Assembly: GCF_048771995.1 (NCBI RefSeq)
Contig: NC_133037.1
Span: 1,369,001-1,433,000, forward strand
Reading direction: 5' to 3'
Source: Taeniopygia guttata
Lineage: Eukaryota; Chordata; Aves; Passeriformes; Estrildidae
Length of the DNA: 64,000 bases
The notes under the pieces are model-generated. The model did not search any database, was not told the DNA's origin, and was given only the letters and a program-made list of their open reading frames with translations. Within the stretch, counting starts at the first letter, position 1. Each line of letters opens with the position of its first letter. The translations under genes and the position numbers were made by a program. Below are positions 54,338 through 64,000 of the stretch, one piece after another.

Positions 54338-56304
54338 CTGCAGAGACAACAGCAGTCAGAGCCTTGGCAGCAGCACTGCTTCAAACCAGAATGTTTAAAA
54401 TGTTTAAAAAGTTTGTGTCGTAAATAGCTGATCCCAGAACAAACATCATGAATGCTTTGCTTTTCTGTAAACTTCCAACTCAAACTTTTGTCTGAAATGT
54501 TTAAAAGAATACAAATCAAATATTCCATATAGACCAGAAATCAGAATGTTAAAAAAGTTTGTGTCGTAAATAGCTGATCCCAGAACAAACATCATGAACG
54601 CTTTGCTTTTCTGTAAACTTCCAACTCAAACTTGTCTGAAGTGTTTAAAATAATACAAATCAAATATTCCATATAGACCAGAAATCAGAATGTTAAAAAA
54701 GTTTGTGTTGTAAATAGCTGATCCCAGAACAAACATCATGGACACTTTGCTTTTCTGTAAACTTCCAACTCAAACTTGTCTGAAATGTTTAAAAGAATAT
54801 GAATCAGATATTCCATACAGACCCAACTGATAGTCTAATTATTCTCAAAATAGCTCCCTGGCCACAAAAAATCCTCAGCAGAAGAAAAATCAGCTCATTA
54901 GACTCTATGTATCACTTTCATTTATAGCGATACTAAAGATATTTATTTATGGATGTAAGGGTATTGTTAAAGTAATTCTCCCCACACTTCAAAATGCTCA
55001 ATAAGTGACTTCTAAGATTAATCTATAGGTCTTCAAGCCATAGAATTTCAAATACACAATTATGTCAAAAATGAAGATACTCAATGTATCTCTCCAACTT
55101 GTTGTGTTCACCCTTCCTCCTAATTCCGGTAGAAAATCATATCCTCAAAATGACACTGATGCCCCCAGCAGGTGAATGGTTATAGAACCACGTAGTGCTG
55201 CAAAACAAAACCTGATAGAAACTGCTACATTTGGAAACCAAGGTAAAAGGACAGCCACAGGTGTATTTCCACTCCCTTCTCAGCATTCAGCTTTATTTAG
55301 AAGCCTGGAGGATGTGCTATCACTAAATATTACATTTCACTAAATGTACTAAACTAAATATTACATTGTACCTGGCAGTTCGGGGTGTTGTGAAACATGA
55401 CAGTAAATTTGCAAGTTTCTTTTTTTAATAAGCATCAGCTTCTCAGTCACTTGGCTTTACTCAAAACCAAGTTTGATGTTCCTCAACCACCATTTCGGTA
55501 AAATACGAACACACCACCATTTCAGGGAGATTTGGCTCTACAGGGCTCACAGCTTAATTTTTTCTCAAGGCTTATTAGAAGCTTCTCCAGTCTGGTTTGT
55601 ATAGACTCTCTAATACCACTGAAGCAAATTCCTGGGCGTCGTGGAGTGACAGGACAAGCAGGAACAGATACAAACTAAAAGAGAGGAGATTTAGGTTAGA
55701 TATTAGAGGGGTAAATTCTTCACTGTGAAGATGGGGAGTCCACGGCTGTGGTGTCCCTGCAATGAAGGGTGTCCCTGCAGAGGAGGTGTCTCTGCAATGA
55801 AGGGTGTCCCTGCAGAGGAGGTGTCTCTGCAATGAAGGGTGTCCCTGCAGAGGAGGTGTCCCTGCAGAGGAGGTGTCCCTGCAGAGGAAGGTGTCCCTGC
55901 AGAGAAGGTGTCCCTGCAATGAAGGGTGTCCCTGCAATGAAGTACATTTAGTGAAATGTAATATTTAGTGACAGCACATCCTCCAGGCTTCTAAATAAAG
56001 CTGAATGCTGAGAAGGGAGTGGAAGGTGTCCCTGCAGAGGGAGGTGTCCCTGCAATGAAGGGTGTCCCTGCAGAGGAGGTGTCCCTGCACAGGGAGGTGT
56101 CCCTGCAATGAAGGGTGTCCCTGCAATGAAGGGTGTCCCTGCACAGGAAGCTCTCCCTGCACAGGACGCTGTCCCTGCAGAGGAAGCTGTCCCTGCCCCG
56201 CTCTCCGCCCCGCCGTTCCCCGGTACCTGGAAGGGCGGCGGGGCCTCCCCGGGCGGCCACAGCGCCACGGCCACGGCCTCGCTGCCGCCGCTCAGCTCCG
56301 CCAT
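53549..56304 (-). CDS. SETMAR: Histone-lysine N-methyltransferase SETMAR, SET-domain form, complete
   Basis: Family members methylate histone H3 (H3K36 has been reported for the human protein) in the nucleus. The two exons, 56304-56227 and 54337-53549, join in phase 0 to give 288 residues plus stop. The start MAEL aligns with the second Met of human SETMAR (MAEF). The pre-SET zinc cluster has all nine cysteines (about 49, 51, 56, 61, 63, 92, 96, 98, 102). The SET domain has KGWG (123-126), VCEYAGEVLGF, NHSCEPN (197-203) and YDYSG (234-238). The post-SET motif is CYCGSRTC (263-270). A QQQQ run and an RLRLAE linker sit inside the pre-SET region where human has a different loop. Translation stops 18 residues after the post-SET motif; no mariner transposase follows. 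In anthropoid primates this gene is fused to Hsmar1, so this is the ancestral form. It is convergent with SUMF1. Confidence 0.97.
54400..54835. repeat. Three tandem copies of a unit of about 145 bp in the SETMAR intron
   Basis: GTTTGTGTCGTAAATAGCTG or its near match starts at 54411, 54557 and 54701, followed each time by the same AT-rich segment. The array begins about 60 bases from SETMAR exon 2 on its intron side. Confidence 0.93.
55267..55350. repeat. Left arm of an 84-bp inverted repeat
   Basis: The reverse complement of this segment recurs at 55941-56024 with one mismatch in 84. Its flanks are unique sequence, so it is probably the original copy. Confidence 0.95.
55672..55742 (+). mobile_element. 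CR1 LINE fragment leading into a minisatellite
   Basis: GGTTAGATATTAGAGGGGTA and TTCTTCACTGTGAAG are CR1 landmarks in the sense direction. The sequence runs straight into the 18-bp repeat array, whose unit (GGTGTCCCTGCA...) resembles the next CR1 segment, so the array may have grown from it. Confidence 0.7.
55750..56200. repeat. 18-bp minisatellite, interrupted, in the SETMAR intron
   Basis: Units such as GGTGTCCCTGCAGAGGAG and GGTGTCCCTGCAATGAAG fill 55750-55940 and resume at 56022-56200. The interruption is the right arm of the inverted repeat. The array ends close to the SETMAR exon 1 donor. ORFs over it are artefacts. Confidence 0.93.
55941..56024. repeat. Right arm of an 84-bp inverted repeat
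   Basis: An inverted copy of 55267-55350 with 83 of 84 bases matching. It has the 18-bp minisatellite on both sides, so it appears to have been placed into the array. Confidence 0.95.
56227..56304 (-). CDS. SETMAR: SETMAR exon 1
   Basis: This exon has 26 codons: MAELSGGSEAVAVALWPPGE then APPPFQ, ending before a GTACCG donor at 56226. Human SETMAR has AWPPGAAPAPFQ at the same junction, which fixes the frame and boundary. It lies in a CpG island with two CCAAT boxes upstream. Confidence 0.93.
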
Positions 56305-56341
56305 GCCCGCGCCCCGCCCCCTCCGCCAAAGCGCTGCACCC

Positions 56342-56377
56342 ATTGGCTGCGCGGGGCCGGCGCCGCGCGCTGATTGG
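56342..56377 (-). promoter_or_regulatory. Two CCAAT boxes of the SETMAR promoter
   Basis: On the minus strand CCAAT occurs at 56346-56342 and 56377-56373, 31 bases apart and 38-73 bases upstream of the ATG. This spacing is about three helical turns, typical of paired NF-Y sites in TATA-less promoters. Confidence 0.55.
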
Positions 56378-56459
56378 GCGAGGCGGTGACTGACAGCTCC
56401 GCGGGAGGGCGGTGCCGTGCTGCACGGGCCCACCCTCAGCGGGGCGGGCGCTGAGAGGG

Positions 56460-56910
56460 AGCCCCGGCCCCGATCCCGGTCCCGTTCCTGGCCCGCTCCA
56501 GTCCCACACCGGCACGGTCCTGCCCCGCTCCGGTCCCACACCGGCCCGGTCCTGTCCCGCTCCCGGTCCCGTTCCTGCCCCGCTCCGGTCCCACACCGGC
56601 CCGGTCCTGTCCCGCTCCCGGTCCCGTTCCTGCCCCGCTCCGGTCCCACACCGGCCCGGTCCTGTCCCGCTCCCGGTCCCGTTCCTGCCCCGCTCCGGTT
56701 CCACACCGGCCCGGCCCTGTCCCGCTCCCGTTCCGCACCCGCCCCGTCCCATCCTGGACCCGCTCCCTCAGCCGTTCCACACCGACCCGGTCCTGCCCCG
56801 CTCCCGGCCCCGCTCCCGTTCTACCCCGGTCCCGCTCTCGTTCCACACCGGCCCGGTCCCATCCCAGCCCCGCTCCTGTTCCACAGCGGCCCCGTCCCAC
56901 CCCGGCCCCG
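56460..56910. repeat. GC-rich minisatellite upstream of SETMAR, unit about 57 bp
   Basis: Units containing CCTGCCCCGCTCCGGTCCCA and CACCGGCCCGGTCCTGTCCC recur near 56518, 56573, 56629 and 56686, with degenerate copies on each side. The minus strand (SETMAR sense) is G-rich. Confidence 0.92.
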
Positions 56911-57223
56911 GGGCGCGGCTGGGCACGGGCAGAGGCGCTGCCGCCGCCGGCTCCGTTCCCTCCCTGCCCGAGCCCGCGGCTCGAACCGCGCTGTCGCCTC
57001 GTCCCCGTGGTCAGCGTTAATGGCAAACCACGGAGCTGTGTGAATTCCTCACCTGCCTCTCAAGCCCTGCTCATTTTCAACGTGTTTGGGTTTGCCTTTT
57101 GTTTTTTTAAAACAAGTTAATGTGTCTGATGAGTGAATGGGATCCCGAGCCCTTATCCAGGGGAGGCAGTGCCACACGCTCCTGTCCTGGGAATGGGAAC
57201 AGCCATGGCCGTTGCCAAAAATA

Positions 57224-58034
57224 GGTTAGAAACTGTTGTAAAATAGTTAATAATTGTTGAGCGTGTACTGCTGAAAAGTTCGGTTATTATACTGTAAAGG
57301 GGTTAAAAGGGTAGTTATACAAAATACAGTACTCAACCTACCTAAAGTGCACCACCCCGCAACAAACCTGGACAGAAATGTAATGGGTCAATCAAACACC
57401 TTAAACCTTCATGCAAATGAAGCATCCCAACAGAAACCAATCCAAAGGAACAAAAAACAGGATAAAAAGGGGGCATCTGTGTCGCTAGTGGACACAAAAT
57501 GAGTACACAGAAGCTTGGTAAGTTCAAAAGAGAAAAAGAGAAAATTTTATTTCTGACCTCATAATATAAAGAATTCCAAAAGTGACAGTGGATTGGAGGG
57601 TGGAATTGCCACCTCTCCAACCACACTGGTCAAACCAACAGCCCAGCAATTCTCTCCTCTTACAAAGAAGAGTGCAAAACAATCATTATTTACTTGAACA
57701 TGTGTGAGAACTCCAGTAGAAATATGTAAACATCAGAAGGCATAGAAAAATTTTTGAAGAACTTTAAAACTTTCAAAAGAACTATAAAAGGAAACCTAAC
57801 ACTTTTAAAAATCAGGGCAACACATCTGACCTGGTGAATCCGTGCTGCTCCGCCTGGAACATCGGGGACATCACTGCTCAAGAAAGGAAGAACATCGGTG
57901 CTGCAGCATCCTCGATGGGAACACTCCTGCTCCACCCACGGCCCCCTTGCTTTAGGCCTTATTGTAATAAATATTATTAAATTATTAAATATAAATGCTG
58001 AAATCACTTTAGTACCCAGAGCGTGTTTCTAACA
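57224..58034 (+). mobile_element. Probable solo LTR of a bird endogenous retrovirus
   Basis: The ends are inverted (GTTAGAAAC at 57225, GTTTCTAACA ending 58034), as in many retroviral LTRs. Inside are a TATA-like ATAAAAAG at 57462 and an AATAAA at 57965. Length is about 810 bp. No flanking duplication was evident and there are no retroviral genes. Family not assigned; it appears as one whole-length LTR. Confidence 0.6.
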
Positions 58035-58137
58035 GCTGGGGGTTGTGGCTTTTGGCAGGACATAATCCAGCCAAATCCATGCTCTGCATGATGGGAGACA
58101 CAAATCCATGGAAACCAGTTGTGGCTTGGGATCACAC

Positions 58138-58345
58138 ACAGGTTTGGGTTGGAAGGGACCTTAAATCCCATCCAGTGCCACCCTGCCATGGCAGGGACAC
58201 CTCCCACTGTCCCAGGAGCTCCAGCCCCACTGTCCAGCCTGGCCTTGGGCACTGCCAGGGATCCAGGGACAGCCACAGCTGCTCTGGGCACCTGTGCCAG
58301 GGCTGTCCACCCTCCCAGCCAGGAATTTATTCCCAATCTCTCATC
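58138..58345 (-). mobile_element. CR1 LINE 3'-end fragment
   Basis: Runs from CAGGTTTGGGTTGGAAGGGA to AATTTATTCCCAATCTCTC, about 100 bases after the solo LTR. Confidence 0.9.
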
Positions 58346-61300
58346 TAAAGCTGGCTCAGGGAAGTCCTGCCTGTGCACTGTGTGACATTCTTCTAAAGCA
58401 CCTCAGCTGGGAACTGCCCAGCCTGCAATGCCATGCTGGGAGTTCCATGAACTTTTGTATTTACCCCAGCTCAGGTGTTTGGGGTTTGAGGTTGATGAAG
58501 CTGTTACGACACTTCACCTGCTTTTTTCCTTTGCATAAGCCATGTGTTTCCATTTGGAACTCAATTAGCACACCCATATATAAGCCCTCCACACAGCTGG
58601 GTGGGTCAGAAGTTTTTGGAGTGTGTTCTGTGCTCCTTCAGGAAGGTGTTACTTGTGGCTGCTTTTCCCTGGTTTTTCTGATCCCTCTTGCTGCAAAGTT
58701 AAAGAAGTGGCCAAGTTGTTCCCTCTTGTTTCCTTCCTCCTGTCAGGAAAAAATAGCTGAGCAGCAGCAGGAGAGTTGCTGGTGAGTTTGGACAATGAAA
58801 TCTGTGTTTATGGGGGATAATGGGGATAGAGAGTTGATGTGAAGGTAATGAGGGTGTTGTTTGTTGGGTAATTGAAAGGATTATTTTTGCACTGGGGCTG
58901 TAAGAGAAGGGGAGGTATGCAAGAGGTACTTCTGGAGGTCTGTGCTTCCCAGTGTCTGGCCTATCTAACTTTGGGGAAGGCTTTCACCAGTAAAGTTGTG
59001 CTATTTGTGCTTTATTGTTGGTCAGACTGTACATGGTGGAGGGGTCTGAGCACAGCCTGTGGCTCTGGGTTTGTGCCCCCAGCCCTGCCTCCTTGGGTGG
59101 CTGCTCTCACCCGGGGCCCTTCACAGCCTGGGGAAGGCAGATCAGCTGTAGGAGAGATGCTGAAATGCTGAGTGAGTGGTGATGTTCAAATGTGCTTCAG
59201 CTTAGGGCTTTCTGTTATTACCAAGCTGACCTTTAGACCAAGACACTAATTTGGCTGCTGATCCACAGTGCCAGATGGAATTCCCTACCACTTTGAGATG
59301 CCTGAAGTAACAAGTCATTCCTCTGTTTGCCTGTATGTACAGGAGAGGGGTTTGGGAATCTGCAAAAGGTCATGGAAAATCCAGTGTTTTCCTCCCCCTT
59401 ATCTCACTCAGAGCTCTGTTGTGCTGCATTATTAATGGGTTTAAGTGTTGAGAGGTCCAGGGTGGGTGAAAAATGGCTGAAAGTTCCTTTTCATTTGTTA
59501 TGCAAAATTGCTGTGGAGGGACAGCTTAAAATGGAACTGGAAGAGTGAATTGAAGGTGAACTTTGTGATGCTGATCTGAAACACCTGGGAATTTGTTTTG
59601 CAGTCTCTGTAATGAGGCTGCAAATCCCTTTTGTTACATTATATGTATTAAGGCTTTCCCCCATATAAACAATGCTTTTTTCTCATAAATCACTTTTGTG
59701 ATTCCTCTCTACGTTTCTTTAGATTTGTAATATTCTTCTGAAAACTGGAATTTGGAAGGCTAGCTCTGCTTGAGCTGTGAGTTTGTGTCTCCACCTCACT
59801 CCACTGAATTTTGGTGGCTGAGGCTGTGTGTAGCACCAAGGTGGTAGAGCTTGAGAGGTGTGAACCTGTGGCTTCTCAACTGCAATTCAGGGAACTTCAG
59901 AAACCTCGGTGCAATCCCAGCCTGGAAGAAACTGGATGTGAAACTTTCCTGTCTTTCTGGTAGGCAAAAGGCCCAGGAACCAAAGATTCCAAATTGATGT
60001 GGTGGAAGCTAAACCATGCCAAGTGATAAACATGGAATTCCATGTGTTTCTGGTGTCACCATCAGTGCTCCTGGGGGTCTGGAGCAGCCCTTTCTCCAGC
60101 TGGGAGTGTTGCCAGCTCTCCATCAGCTCAGCTGTGTTTTCCTTGTGCTGATTCTGGCCCCAGAGGGTCCCGGTTTCAGGGCTCTCCTGGGAGGGTGATC
60201 AGGAGCCTTTTGCTAGAGGAGGCTCTTTGGAAGCTTCCTAGTTTCCTGTGGAACCAATCTCTGAAAGAATAAGGTAATCCCTTTCAAGTGTTTTATTTTG
60301 AATTGCACATAGTTTCTTGCTGACTTTGTTCTGAATAGCCTATTCAGATATTGAAAGTTGCTATTTTACATTAAAAGGCAGCACATTACCTGTGTGATAT
60401 ACTGGAGATGCCTCCTGAAGGGTTTCTAAAATCGTGGCATTGAGCACACACATCCCAAGGGGACCTTGGTCTGTCATTCCCTGGCTGTTTTAACTGCCTT
60501 ATCTGTGTCTGCTTTAGGCTGTGTCTCCTTCCTCCTGTAGTTAATCTTGGATACTCTTTTTAAAAATTCCCTTGCTTAAGGACTCTTCTCTATGTGCTGC
60601 TCTTCTTTTCATGTCAGGTTGAACTTTTCCTTTGGTTTGACCTTTACTTATGGATCATCATCTCCATCAGGTTGGTGGGCAGGTACTCTGCATCCTTCTG
60701 CCAGTCTCTTTGGTGTCTATTAAAACATTGATTTGCAGAGAGTGAAGTACAAAAAGTCAATATCCCCCTAAATGGAGTAAAGTGACAATGTTCTAAGGCT
60801 GGACAAGTCCAGATTGGTGCCTGCACACTGAGGTGGGGTTGGCTGGGCAGGTGAGATAAAACCATGTCCTGGCAGGGCTTTGTTCAGGTGTGTTCATGGC
60901 AAACAGCCACATTTAAAAAGTGCTTATAATGCAAGCAGGTGCTTGGCTTTATTAGGACACCTGCAGCTTATTTTTCACTAGTGAAGCAGTGGGCTATCAG
61001 TGTTCTGCAGAGCATTTAGACCAGATGGATGGACAGGAGCAATCTGATGTGGCATGGCAGTGCCTGCCCTGAAGTGCTCAGGGAATTGAGACACCAGGTA
61101 TGAAGAGTTTGGGTTTTGTCAGTATGAGGTGCCACATCACAGAGGTGATGACTGCAGCTCACCCACTTGCCTCAGCAGTCTGCCACTCAAAATGGGGAGC
61201 CCAAACACTTCTTTTTGTGCTTCTCACTTTTGAACCATTCATTCTCAGAGCAGTCTGCAGCTCTTTTATCTTGTTCTCCTTGCCACAAACACCTGACCGA

Positions 61301-64000
61301 CCACAGGTGCAACTCCTCTCTGATTGAAGTGTAACAGACAAGTTAACACGTGCTGCTAATTGAGGTTTGGCTGCTTACAGCTCAATTTATTTGTGCTTCC
61401 CAGGCTGTGAGGTGCCCTCTGGCTGGGGTTTGGGGTGTGGGGCTGCTTGGCCAGTGCTGCCAGGCTGGGGCAGCCCTGGGGGATTGGGGGGCTCCATCCT
61501 CAGCTCCGGGGGATTGGGGGGCTCCTGCTCCCTGCTAATGAGCTGCCGAAAGCCCCCCAAGGAAATGCAGGCTGCAGCTGGAGCTCCAGTGATGATGTTT
61601 TTAAATCCTGAGCAGGAGAAGTTGAAGATCACTTTATTTAAGTGTGCCTTAGCTGTGGAGAGGGCTGACCTTGGAAAATGCTGGGTTTGAATAACGCAGT
61701 TTATCAAAATATCTCCAAGTGCTTTTGCAGGGGAGATGAACTTTGTTTCCTTGCTTGTACAGATAAGAAAACTGACGCAGGGACACATGAAAAGTTAAGC
61801 AGTGGTTGAGCTCTTGGTTATCACGGGGCTCTGCATTTCATCCCTTCCCGTGTGCTCTTGCAGCATTGATTGGGTAATAGGAACCATAAATCTCTTTGCC
61901 AATACACAGGCACTCAGAAAGTCTTGACTTTGAGATGAGTAACAAAGTTTTCTAACTTGGCATTTTGTCACATCCTTGGATGCAAGCAGAACAAGTTAGA
62001 GCAATGAGAATAATTCAGCTCTCACCATGCAAATGGATTGCTCATTAATAGTAACATATTTTTGTATAAATTAGTCTTCATGTATTTTAGGTGATTAAAT
62101 TCACCCTTATTTTGGCCTGGCAGCAGCAGGTGAGCCACTTACAAAGACTAGATGGACCACTCATCTCCTGGCTAAAACTGTGCTGATGTTTTGCAGGGAA
62201 CTTTTCCTGGTATTTTTATTAATAGAGAGAGCCATAGAACAGCCTTTTGGTGAAACAGACCTCTGTGTAACAGTATTTCTTCAAAAGAAACTCATTACCA
62301 AGTGAGACACAGAACTGCCTCCCAGACTGGACAAATTTCTTCCCTTTGAAGTGCACATCAAATTCCTTCTGTGCTCCCCATCTGCCTTGTCTGAACAAAC
62401 TTCATCTGACATCGGTGACCTCTGGCATTTCCCTCTGGATGAGGGAGATGTATTTGCACACCATTCAAGTCTTTTATGGACTAACACGTGTAATGGGCAG
62501 CTCCAGGGGACTGCAGGCAGCGTTGGAGTGGATGTCTCAGTGATGCAGCAGGCTCAGCAAACTTCTGCTGCCTGGTGCTGTCTCTTAATGTGCTGCTGCT
62601 TGCCAGAGCTGCACGTTCTGCCGGAGTAAATGGAGCTGGGAGAGGATCCCTGTGGCTTTGCTGTCCTGCCTGCCCCCCAAAAGTGCTGTGCAGTGCCTGT
62701 GCAGGGCTCTGGGTGGTGGCTGCTGTGACATGGTGGATTTTGTGTTTTTACAGGGCTCTCTTGTGCCACAGAGGGCTGTCCTTGGCACACGGGTGGCTGT
62801 GCCAGAGCCCTGTGACCAGGGACCTCAGATAATGGGAAACTGGACAGGACAGAGCACACATCCAACCAATATGGTTAATGCAATGTTCTCCCTTTATTAG
62901 CGAGAAGATGGCAGTTTATATACACTTCAGAGCTGGTTTGGGGGTGTTGGTGTTTATTCCTGGGGTTTTCTCACCCTCTGCAGTGCACATTCCCTGCAGG
63001 TTGTGCTCACGCTGGCAGGAGGGGTTTGCAGTGCCAGGGGCTGCAGCTCTGTTGTGTTTGGTGAAGGTGTGTTTCCATTATTCAGGGTATTCCCCAGAGC
63101 CCACCTTGTTTTCCTTTGAGACACGACTTTGCCATCCCTGCCCAAGGTAATGGGTCACAGAAAAGGCCAAGTGAGCACCTGGGGGATACCTCTGTATATC
63201 CTTGGGGTGTGGATGTACACATTTCATACTGTGCTTTCATCTCAATTGGCCCTGAAGGACTGTATTGATTCAAGTTCCTTCTCAGAGACTCTAGATGCTT
63301 CCTTTATTTCCCAGTTGTCATCCCTATGTTTCTTAAAACAATGTGTAATGAAAATTTCCTTTTTTAGCTTATTTTTTAAAATAAATAATTTAGTTTCCTG
63401 CTCTTGATTTCTCATCACTAGTGTGGCCTGGTGCCTGGAAATGCTCTGGTTGGAGTGGTTCTTTTTGGTGGTTTGCTGTCAGTTGAGTGCTTCATCTTGC
63501 AGGTTAATGTCTCTCAAGAGCTGCTGGAATGCCAAGTCCTCTGAAAATGCACAGGGGCAAAGGCTGGTGGAAAATTGTAATGCTTTATTAATAAATAGAA
63601 GGTTGAGTGAGGAATAATCACATTTATCTTGAGTGAATGTTGGGTCAGGCTGGAAAAACTCCTTTTAGATCTCATCACAGGTAGCGTCTTGGTCTGAGCA
63701 TTTCCTTTATTAGATGATTTAACAGTAATAAAAATGGGTTAGGGTTTGTTTTTCTTCCCCCCACAATCAACATTTGCTTAGTATATTACAAATTTTTCAC
63801 TGTGATTATTCTGTGCTGTTTATGCTTTCAGAAAGATTTCATGTTGCATTTTTTCCCATTTGCTTTGTTCAAAAAGAGATGTTTTGAGAATAAAAATGTT
63901 GCTTATCTTGTCTTGCTGCTCCATAACTGTACTCTGGCTTATATGAAATCCATAATTTTTCCTTGTTGGTAGGACAACAGAGAACAGAAAGGTGGAATTA
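58346..64000. other. Intergenic DNA upstream of SETMAR
   Basis: No exon, conserved protein segment or clear repeat was recognised in this 5.6-kb stretch. All ORFs are short and unconvincing. Confidence 0.6.

Larger units (their letters stand above)
56200..57010. promoter_or_regulatory. CpG island of SETMAR
   Basis: CpG-dense DNA covers SETMAR exon 1, the CCAAT boxes and a 57-bp minisatellite upstream. Its right edge falls off sharply into AT-richer sequence after about 57.0 kb. Confidence 0.8.

Noticed and set aside
53822-54427. 201-codon plus-strand ORF antisense to SETMAR exon 2
   Set aside because: Shadow of the conserved SET-domain exon on the opposite strand.
55575-57043. Several ORFs of 100-250 codons on both strands around SETMAR exon 1
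   Set aside because: They read through the 18-bp and 57-bp minisatellites; only the 26-codon exon 1 aligns with a known protein.

Overview
The window is nuclear DNA from a bird, most likely a songbird. It is peppered with short copies of the CR1 LINE, has no Alu- or L1-type repeats, and carries solo LTRs of kinds I recognise from songbird genomes. Its gene order is a conserved vertebrate synteny block: ITPR1 (minus), SUMF1 (plus), SETMAR (minus). ITPR1 and SUMF1 are head to head. SUMF1 and SETMAR are tail to tail. Coding exons were found by translating both strands, matching them to protein sequences known to me, and checking each splice site; no database was searched.

Layout. 1-24.4 kb holds the 5' end of ITPR1 on the minus strand: a CpG-island promoter and non-coding first exon near 24.3-24.5 kb, the start-codon exon at 10185-10292, and the second coding exon at 6537-6607. 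The rest of the gene lies left of the window. 24.5-29.5 kb is the intergenic spacer between the two divergent promoters, with minisatellites at both ends and a solo LTR. 29578-49388 is a complete nine-exon SUMF1 (355 codons), intact and in phase throughout. 50.1-53.5 kb is a short convergent intergenic region. 53549-56304 is a complete two-exon SETMAR of 288 codons: a pre-SET/SET/post-SET methyltransferase without the mariner transposase that is fused to it in anthropoid primates. 57-64 kb is upstream intergenic DNA with a solo LTR and a CR1 fragment.

The three genes are not an operon and need not act together. ITPR1 is the ER calcium-release channel, SUMF1 is the ER enzyme that makes the catalytic formylglycine of sulfatases, and SETMAR is a nuclear histone H3 lysine methyltransferase. 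No unknown multi-gene system is visible. The unusual features are structural and regulatory: a perfect CLEAR-type E-box palindrome (with a second E-box) just upstream of the SUMF1 start; GC-rich minisatellites next to all three promoters; an 84-bp inverted duplication (83/84 identical) that splits a minisatellite in the SETMAR intron; a homogeneous 10-bp array in an ITPR1 intron; and an unassigned GC/CpG-rich block at 17.6-18.5 kb.
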